Part shown: one piece after another, positions 35,912-41,025 of the stretch
Numbering within the stretch: the first letter of the stretch is position 1
How the letters are laid out: every line of letters begins with the position of its first letter
Origin: JAEUKQ01 sp964414755
GTDB lineage: Bacteria; Pseudomonadota; Alphaproteobacteria; JAEUKQ01
NCBI GenBank assembly: GCA_964414755.1
Contig: CAYPXH010000008.1
Coordinates: forward strand, 1-41,025
Reading direction: 5' to 3'
DNA length: 41,025 nt
The notes under the pieces: generated by a model
What the model was told of the DNA's origin: nothing
Database searches by the model: none
Seen by the model: the letters and a program-made list of their open reading frames with translations, nothing else
Made by a program: the position numbers and the translations under genes

Positions 35912-35954
35912 AATAAGATTTTGGGTCAAATTATCAAAATTTATAATATCAAAG

Positions 35955-35983
35955 TTTATGGGTAAAAACTTTACTATTGTCAA
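35955..35983 (-). promoter_or_regulatory. Possible promoter of tRNA-Leu and rnd-kdsD-lpt operon
   Basis: On the minus strand, perfect TTGACA (35978-35983), a 17-nt spacer, then CATAAA (35955-35960). RNA would start near 35947, about 36 nt before the tRNA. The -10 matches only four of six positions. Confidence 0.4.
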
Positions 35984-36065
35984 TCTCTTTGCTTTTTGGC
36001 TATTTTGGGCAAAACTAAATGTAATAGGACAAAATGTTCTTAGAATTACAATAACTGGGTGATTG

Positions 36066-37025
36066 ATGGTAAAAACAGTTACGATATTTGGTGGAACAGG
36101 ATTTATTGGACGTTATGTTGTTGCCTTGTTGGCAAAGCAGGGTTGGAATATTCGCGTTGTTCTGCGGCGACAGGATCGTGGATTGTTTTTGAAACCAATG
36201 GGTTCGCTGGGTCAGATCCAACTGTTGGTTGCAGATATTCATAAACCTGAAATGCTTGCTGCTACTCTGCAGGGTAGTGTGGCGGCAATCAATTTACTTG
36301 GAATACTGAGGCAGCATGGCCAGCAAACGTTTAAGCGAATTCATATTCAAGCCGCAGAGAATATTGCGCGTAGTGCTGCTGCTTCTGGTGTTCAACATTT
36401 AATACATATATCAGCAATTGGAGCTGATGATCAGAGTACATCCCAATATGCCAGAACTAAGGCAATGGGTGAAAAACAGGTTCGGCACCATTTTCCCCAG
36501 GCCGTAATATTACGACCAAGTATTGTTTTTGGGCCGGAAGACAGTTTTTTCAACCGTTTTGCACGCTTGGTACGTTATAGCTTTTTTCTGCCAATAATTT
36601 GTCCTAAAACCAAATTCCAACCCGTTTTTGTCCAAGATGTGGCGCGAGCGATTATTAAATGTCTTGAACAACCACAAACAGAAGGACATACTTATGAGCT
36701 TGGTGGCCCGAAGATTTATACGTTCCAGGATATCTGGAATTATACGTTAAAAGTTGTTGGCAGATCACGTATGTTGATTCGTATACCGATGATTTTGGCC
36801 AAACCCATGACGTGGCTGACGGGATGGATACCAGGATCACCATTAACCTTGGATCAATTGCATCTACTAGAAATGGATAATATTGTCCCGAAACAATCAT
36901 TGTCGTTGTCGGATTTAGGTATTGTTGCTACAAATCTTGAAAAAATTGTTCCAAATTACCTGCACTTGTATAAGGCAAGAATCCAAAGAAATATGACAAA
37001 TTATGGATATACCCAGTTCGACTAA
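36066..37025 (+). CDS. NDUFA9-like SDR protein (complex I-associated)
   Basis: A 319-residue atypical short-chain dehydrogenase similar to the 39-kDa subunit (NDUFA9) of complex I. The NAD(P)-binding motif is TIFGGTGFIGRYVVALLAKQGW at the start. INLLGILRQHGQQTFKRIH, SGVQHLIHISAIGAD, YARTKAMGE and ILRPSIVFGPEDSFFNRF are family signatures. The YxxxK is present as YARTK. Bacterial members are thought to work in complex I assembly or quinone and lipid-related steps; the exact job is not settled. I start at the ATG at 36066. The next gene begins inside its end (23-nt overlap), so they are coupled. Confidence 0.85.
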   Translation: MVKTVTIFGGTGFIGRYVVALLAKQGWNIRVVLRRQDRGLFLKPMGSLGQIQLLVADIHKPEMLAATLQGSVAAINLLGILRQHGQQTFKRIHIQAAENIARSAAASGVQHLIHISAIGADDQSTSQYARTKAMGEKQVRHHFPQAVILRPSIVFGPEDSFFNRFARLVRYSFFLPIICPKTKFQPVFVQDVARAIIKCLEQPQTEGHTYELGGPKIYTFQDIWNYTLKVVGRSRMLIRIPMILAKPMTWLTGWIPGSPLTLDQLHLLEMDNIVPKQSLSLSDLGIVATNLEKIVPNYLHLYKARIQRNMTNYGYTQFD

Positions 37026-37959
37026 TATTAAATCTGCCGTTTTTTGCTTTGGCATTGGCTACACAGGCCAGTTTTTGTTGGAATGTCTTAAGACTAGGGG
37101 ATGGCAGGTTGGCGGAACAGTTCGTGATGCCAGCAAACATGCGTATTTCAAGCAGAAAAACTGGCATGTTTATTTAACTGAAGGAAATAATCCTATAACA
37201 GATATTAAAAGGGTTTTAGAAAATTTTCCTTATGTTATTTGGACAATTCCACCCGATCAGGGTGGGCACAACATGTTTTTATCCAACTACTACCCTATAC
37301 TTGCTAATAACAAAATAGCAAGTTGGGTGGGCTATCTGTCAGCCACAAGTGTTTATGGTGATTATCAAGGTGCATGGGTTGATGAAGAAAGCATCACTTT
37401 GCCAACCACGGAACGTGGTAAAAGCCGGTTGATAGCTGAACATGATTGGGTTAGCCTTTATCGAAAGCATGATGTACCGGTACATATTTTTCGCTTATCA
37501 GCAATTTATGGTCCTGGGCGTAATGCCCTTCAGTCAATCTTATCAGGACAGGCGCGACTCGTTAAACAAGATAGTATACGACCAGCACAAATTTTTAACC
37601 GAATGCATGTTGCTGATATTGTTGAAACATTAATTAAATCAATGCAGAAACCAAGACCAGGAGCTGTCTATAATTTAGCCGATGATTTGCCCACGCCACC
37701 CGAAGATGTTTTACATTATGCACAGAAATTGCTGAATATCCAAAATATACCCGAGGTGTCAATCAACCAAGAGACAATTTCACCAATGACACGCAGTTTT
37801 TATCAAGAAAGCAAAAGAGTTGCTAATCATTTAATAAAAAAGGAATTAGGTATATGTCTGCGTTATCCAACTTACAGACAGGGATTGGACGATATTTGGC
37901 ATAATCTTTTAACACCTGAAAGCCAGATGTCGATATGTTCAGTCTCCGACAAGCGATGA
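37003..37959 (+). CDS. SDR-family NAD(P)-dependent epimerase/dehydratase-like protein (YeeZ type)
   Basis: A 318-residue atypical SDR. The nucleotide-binding loop reads FCFGIGYTGQFLLECLKTRGW, with GxGYxG instead of GGTGFIG, typical of the YeeZ-like branch. YLSATSVYGDYQGAWVDEES and FRLSAIYGPGRNAL are clear epimerase-like strands, and NRMHVADIVETLIKSM and YNLADDLPTPPEDVLHYA are the C-terminal epimerase segments. Substrate unknown. The start ATG overlaps the NDUFA9-like gene. Its last 88 nt overlap, in antisense, the end of the convergent hydrolase gene; the frame continues beyond conserved sequence there. Confidence 0.82.
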   Translation: MDIPSSTNIKSAVFCFGIGYTGQFLLECLKTRGWQVGGTVRDASKHAYFKQKNWHVYLTEGNNPITDIKRVLENFPYVIWTIPPDQGGHNMFLSNYYPILANNKIASWVGYLSATSVYGDYQGAWVDEESITLPTTERGKSRLIAEHDWVSLYRKHDVPVHIFRLSAIYGPGRNALQSILSGQARLVKQDSIRPAQIFNRMHVADIVETLIKSMQKPRPGAVYNLADDLPTPPEDVLHYAQKLLNIQNIPEVSINQETISPMTRSFYQESKRVANHLIKKELGICLRYPTYRQGLDDIWHNLLTPESQMSICSVSDKR

Positions 37960-38654
37960 TCGCCGCCATTAATCAATGTTAGGCAATTATTAAGGTTGCT
38001 GGTCCTCTCAAGTACTTCGTAAGACAGCCGCCACGGCACCACACTGTCGGCTGTACCGTGAAATAGCAATATGGGTTGTAATAAGGCTTGCAGCCTGTTG
38101 TCACTTAAAACCAGATTCGCTTGTGAATCAGCAAGCAAGTAGGATGTTATTTGATACGGGGTCTGACTGTAGGGTGATGGGATGTGGGTTATGCCGGTTT
38201 CGTCTAGCGCACGTTTTTGGGATAGCGATAATGATGGCCTGATCAAGCGTTCTGTAAAATCTGGAGCTGCAGCCAAGCCAATCAAACCCTTAATACGTGT
38301 AGGACGCATCAGCGCAAGTAGCATCATAAGCCACCCACCCATGCTGGATCCAACCAAAATCAGATCACCGTTTGTTAACTGATCAATCAGAAATAATGAA
38401 TCATCACGCCATGCGCTGATAGAGGCCTGTGGATCAGGGCTAGAAAGACCATGATCACGATAATCAAAGCGCAGAAATTGCCGCCCATAATCAATGCATA
38501 ATTGCCGTAATATGGACGCCTTAACGCCGCTCATTGACGATTGAAAACCGCCTAAATAAACAATCCCAGGGTTTTGTCCAGGCAGAAATTCGTAAGCCAG
38601 CTTTATGGAACCGCGGCGCGCAATAAAACCAAATTTTGGTGGTTTAACATTCAA
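37872..38654 (-). CDS. Alpha/beta-hydrolase
   Basis: A 260-residue serine hydrolase. The nucleophile elbow is LVGSSMGGWLM with Ser104, the acid is likely Asp203 in FHGTADSVVPW, and the His is His233 in NGGDHRLSE. RFDYRDHGLSS and IVYLGGFQSSM (oxyanion region) fit ABHD10/acyl-protein-thioesterase-like or dienelactone-hydrolase-like enzymes. The true substrate is unknown. His233 and the last 28 residues are encoded in the 88 nt shared with the convergent SDR gene. It lies 13 nt downstream of the cytochrome c gene. Confidence 0.85.
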   Translation of the reverse strand: MNVKPPKFGFIARRGSIKLAYEFLPGQNPGIVYLGGFQSSMSGVKASILRQLCIDYGRQFLRFDYRDHGLSSPDPQASISAWRDDSLFLIDQLTNGDLILVGSSMGGWLMMLLALMRPTRIKGLIGLAAAPDFTERLIRPSLSLSQKRALDETGITHIPSPYSQTPYQITSYLLADSQANLVLSDNRLQALLQPILLFHGTADSVVPWRLSYEVLERTSNLNNCLTLINGGDHRLSETEHIDIWLSGVKRLCQISSNPCL

Positions 38655-38667
38655 GGACTATAATATT

Positions 38668-39210
38668 TCAAGGGGCAGGAAGTGGCGGTGGATTATCGCT
38701 TTGTAACCTAAGCCAGGCAATTAAATTAACACGTTCTTGAAGCTTTTTAATGCCCGCAAAACTCATTTTTGTATTGCCGGCAAAACCCTTGGGCGAGAAC
38801 AGAAATTGGTTTAATTCCTCGTACCCCCAATTTTTGTTTAGTCCCAATAAGGCCTGACTATAGGCAAAGCCATCTATATGACCAACTTTATTATTAACAA
38901 TATTCCAAAGATTTGGCCCAATTTTGTTAGCCCCACCCTTTGTAAACGTATGGCAGCTTGTGCACCGTTTGGCTATCGCCTCGCCAGCAGCGATATCAGC
39001 TTTGGCAAGCAATTGACTAACAGGCTCAATCTCGGACGAGGCTGTATTGGGTGTATTATTGTTGGTGTTGCTATCCGATTCTGTTGGTGTAGCTGCGGTG
39101 GCGACAGTTGGTGTATGTACCAATAGCTTGCCAACCTGCATGGAAACCATCACGGTAAGACCAGCCAGCAGGAAAGCAGCGGCAATTTTATTCATGTCAA
39201 ATGAGTTCAT
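38668..39210 (-). CDS. Membrane-anchored c-type cytochrome (CycM-like)
   Basis: A 180-residue class I cytochrome c. An uncleaved N-terminal hydrophobic segment (about 7-28) is followed by an Asn/Thr/Ser-rich linker (about 35-65) and the haem domain. CTSCH at residues 83-87 binds haem, and Met149 in TKMSFAG is the likely sixth ligand. GANKIGPNLWNIV and GFAYSQALL match the mitochondrial-like cytochrome c552/CycM branch, which carries electrons from the bc1 complex to the aa3 oxidase. The start is ATG at 39210; an ATG five codons on is possible. The hydrolase gene is 13 nt downstream. Confidence 0.92.
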   Translation of the reverse strand: MNSFDMNKIAAAFLLAGLTVMVSMQVGKLLVHTPTVATAATPTESDSNTNNNTPNTASSEIEPVSQLLAKADIAAGEAIAKRCTSCHTFTKGGANKIGPNLWNIVNNKVGHIDGFAYSQALLGLNKNWGYEELNQFLFSPKGFAGNTKMSFAGIKKLQERVNLIAWLRLQSDNPPPLPAP

Positions 39211-39463
39211 GGCAATACCATTTTTCGCACAACCTATAGATAAATTAGCATAATCCCTAAAAACCGGCGCTAGGCAAGAAAAAAATCACAAAGATATTAA
39301 TTTGTAAATTCCAAAACCAGTTAGATGAAAACATGTAATCACAGAATTTATTTATTAATGCGTCAACAGGATTATAAATTAACAATTTCAAATTTTATTG
39401 CTTTAGTGTATATTAATATCGTTTGCAACTAACCGGATTAAGATAGGTTATCTCTACATTTGC

Positions 39464-39478
39464 GCGGCATTATGCCGC
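39464..39478 (+). other. Hairpin in the kdsB leader
   Basis: GCGGCA, the loop TTA, and TGCCGC form a perfect 6-bp stem ending 16 nt before the kdsB ATG and 4 nt before a likely AGGA ribosome site. It could affect translation of kdsB. There is no T-run after it, so it is not a terminator. Confidence 0.35.
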
Positions 39479-39494
39479 ATTAGGATATTGATCG

Positions 39495-40301
39495 ATGCAT
39501 AAGCTACAGCAACCAGTCAACAGCACACCCCCAAAAAATGGTAGTCCGAAAAATATAGATAAAACTATTATTTTGATTCCGGCGCGCATGGCAGCTACCC
39601 GCTTACCGGGAAAACCGTTGGCTGATCTACATGGGCGCCCGATGATTGTTCACGTTTGGCAGCGAGCGGTACAGGCTAATATTGGGCGGGTTATTGTTGC
39701 CGCTGCTGAGCGGGAAATTGCTAATGCCATACACCAATATGGCGGTGAAGTTGTTCAAACAGACCCAAACCTTCCTTCAGGATCAGACCGAATATATGCT
39801 GCTTTACAGCAGATAGACCCACAAAGGGATTATCAAATTGTTCTCAATCTGCAGGGTGATTTGCCAACGATAGACCCTAATGCCTTAATACAAGCTGTGC
39901 AGCTTATGGAAGAGCCGCAGATTGATATTGCAACACTGGGTGTTAAGATTGTTAAAGAAGATGATCTGCATAATACCAATATTGTTAAGATAGCTGCAGA
40001 TATTCCGGCGGGTTATAAGCGCGGACGGGCAATTTATTTTAGCCGGTTGCCCGTACCATATGGGGAAGGAGATTATTATCACCATATCGGTATTTACTGT
40101 TACCGTCGTTTAGCCTTACAGCGTTTTGTGGCGGCTGCGCCAACACCTCTTGAAAAGCGTGAAAAGCTTGAACAATTAAGGGCTTTAAATCTTGGACTTC
40201 ATATCGGTGTACAAATTGTTGATACACTTCCCCTAAGTGTTGATACGCCTGCCGATTTACAGCAAGCCCGCAGGTTGTTGAATCCCGAAAATATCCTCTA
40301 A
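39495..40301 (+). CDS. kdsB: 3-deoxy-manno-octulosonate cytidylyltransferase
   Basis: Activates Kdo with CTP to CMP-Kdo for LPS core synthesis. 268 residues. The nucleotidyltransferase start ILIPARMAATRLPGKPLAD is at residues 26-44, after a Gln/Asn/Pro-rich tail of about 23 residues. VQTDPNLPSGSDRI, LNLQGDLPTIDP (metal-binding Asp), FSRLPVPY and YHHIGIYCYRR are all family signatures. E. coli has QGDEP; QGDLP is, as I recall, common in alphaproteobacteria. The start is ATG at 39495 with AGGA about 10 nt upstream. Works with KdsD at 34103-35080. The DUF6134-like gene follows after 23 nt. Confidence 0.96.
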   Translation: MHKLQQPVNSTPPKNGSPKNIDKTIILIPARMAATRLPGKPLADLHGRPMIVHVWQRAVQANIGRVIVAAAEREIANAIHQYGGEVVQTDPNLPSGSDRIYAALQQIDPQRDYQIVLNLQGDLPTIDPNALIQAVQLMEEPQIDIATLGVKIVKEDDLHNTNIVKIAADIPAGYKRGRAIYFSRLPVPYGEGDYYHHIGIYCYRRLALQRFVAAAPTPLEKREKLEQLRALNLGLHIGVQIVDTLPLSVDTPADLQQARRLLNPENIL

Positions 40302-40324
40302 CCAAAGAATAAAAGGATTTTAAA

Positions 40325-40981
40325 ATGCAAAAAGGCTTTATTAGATTGACATTCATATTGCTGATGGTTTTAGGATCGACCGGTTCGTTATGGGCGCAAT
40401 CCAATTCCCAGGCTCGGCAAATTAACTATGATGTTTTACGTAATGGACGTGTTATTGGAACCCACACCATAACATTTAAACCGGAAGGCCAACAGCTGCG
40501 TGTTATTATTAATTCCGATATTCAGGTTAAGGGTGTTATTTTTACATGGTATACGTCAGATCACCATTCAGAAGAAATCTGGCAGAATAACCGGTTAATA
40601 TCGTTAAGCAGCTTCACTAACGACAATGGCAAGGAACGACGCGTTTTATTTGAACAAACAGTGGATAAAGCAAAAATAATTTATAATGGCAATGAAAAAA
40701 CTGCTAAGCCTTGGATATTACCCAGCAGTCTTTGGCATCCTGATACAATTCGACAAACAGTTTTACTCGACACAACAAAGGGTAGGTTACGGCAAATTCA
40801 GGTTCGTTCGGTTGGGCAGGAAAAACTAATGATTGGCCAGCAATCACTTTTGACCCAGCGCTATGAAATTACCGGTGACCTAAAGCGCCAGGTTTGGTAC
40901 GACCAAAGCGGCGATGTTGCACAAGTTTCGTTTCCAGCTAGTGATGGTTCAATCATTACCATTCGTCGACGTCAGCCATAA
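40325..40981 (+). CDS. DUF6134-like secreted protein
   Basis: A 218-residue protein of unknown function. A signal peptide starts MQKGFIRLTFILLMVLGS and ends near SLWAQS. The mature part is beta-rich and begins ARQINYDVLRNGRVIGTHTI, followed by GVIFTWYTSDHHSEEIWQNN and LSSFTNDNGKERRV. This pattern matches the periplasmic DUF6134 family. The C-terminus has RYEITGDLKRQVWYDQSGDV. AAAAGGA lies 6 nt before the ATG. Transcribed behind kdsB, so possibly cell-envelope related, by context only. Confidence 0.7.
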   Translation: MQKGFIRLTFILLMVLGSTGSLWAQSNSQARQINYDVLRNGRVIGTHTITFKPEGQQLRVIINSDIQVKGVIFTWYTSDHHSEEIWQNNRLISLSSFTNDNGKERRVLFEQTVDKAKIIYNGNEKTAKPWILPSSLWHPDTIRQTVLLDTTKGRLRQIQVRSVGQEKLMIGQQSLLTQRYEITGDLKRQVWYDQSGDVAQVSFPASDGSIITIRRRQP

Positions 40982-41025
40982 TTTAGCCACAATTGAGTGG
41001 ATGATGAGGGTGAGTTGGGTGTGTA

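Noticed and set aside
1..41025. CRISPR array, transposon, prophage or toxin-antitoxin system
   Set aside because: No regularly spaced repeats, transposase, integrase or phage genes were seen on either strand.

Overview
The window is an ordinary-looking stretch of an alphaproteobacterial chromosome, A/T-rich by eye and densely coded on both strands. No gap between genes exceeds about 300 bases. The class is inferred from several linked sets: the LptC-LptA-LptB / KdsD / RNase D / HPF block, the Hsp20-DUF1150 pair, an ExoD-family membrane protein, a ProXp-ala/PrdX-type editing protein, an NDUFA9-like complex I protein, a CycM-like anchored cytochrome c, and a UbiH-family hydroxylase. I cannot fix the order; Rhodospirillales-like or a low-GC relative is a guess. 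No phage, insertion sequence, CRISPR array or integrase was seen.

Layout. 1-4781 (minus): end-truncated xth, a class-I glutamine-amidotransferase-like hydrolase, lolA, ftsK. 5001-6251 (plus): UbiH-family FAD hydroxylase. 6334-8571 (minus): a Lon N-terminal-domain protein, a thioredoxin-TPR protein (CnoX/YbbN type) and a prolyl-tRNA editing protein. 8688-10335 (plus): ExoD-like protein, tRNA-Gly(GCC) with a likely terminator, folE. 10356-17554 (minus): a complete Kdp potassium pump operon in the order micro-ORF, kdpF, kdpA, kdpB, kdpC, kdpD, with a good sigma-70-type promoter. 17736-19298 (plus): glpD. 19295-21316 (minus): grxC, a nitrilase-family amidase and an EamA transporter. 21538-27144 (plus): yejA-yejB-yejE-yejF, a peptide/microcin-C type ABC importer. 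27148-28533 (minus): leucyl aminopeptidase. 28654-31041 (plus): a PMT/ArnT-like membrane protein, Hsp20 and DUF1150. 31116-35911 (minus): tRNA-Leu(CAG), rnd, kdsD, lptC, lptA, lptB, hpf. 36066-37959 (plus): two overlapping SDR-fold genes. 37872-39210 (minus): alpha/beta hydrolase and cytochrome c. 39495-40981 (plus): kdsB and a DUF6134-like secreted protein.

How the genes work together. A large share serves the envelope: LolA (lipoprotein transport), LptABC (LPS export), KdsD and KdsB (Kdo synthesis), ExoD and possibly the ArnT-like protein. Others serve respiration and redox (UbiH, NDUFA9-like, cytochrome c, GlpD, glutaredoxin, thioredoxin-TPR). Nutrient and ion uptake is represented by Yej (peptides, with an aminopeptidase next door) and Kdp (K+).

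The most interesting observation is that KdpD keeps its KdpD/USP/transmembrane/GAF architecture but its C-terminal histidine-kinase domain has lost the phospho-accepting His and the ATP-binding boxes, and no kdpE is present. A second one is a 29-residue membrane micro-ORF upstream of kdpF, directly behind the operon's promoter. Starts of several genes were moved from the longest frame to a better-supported codon, as noted in the entries.
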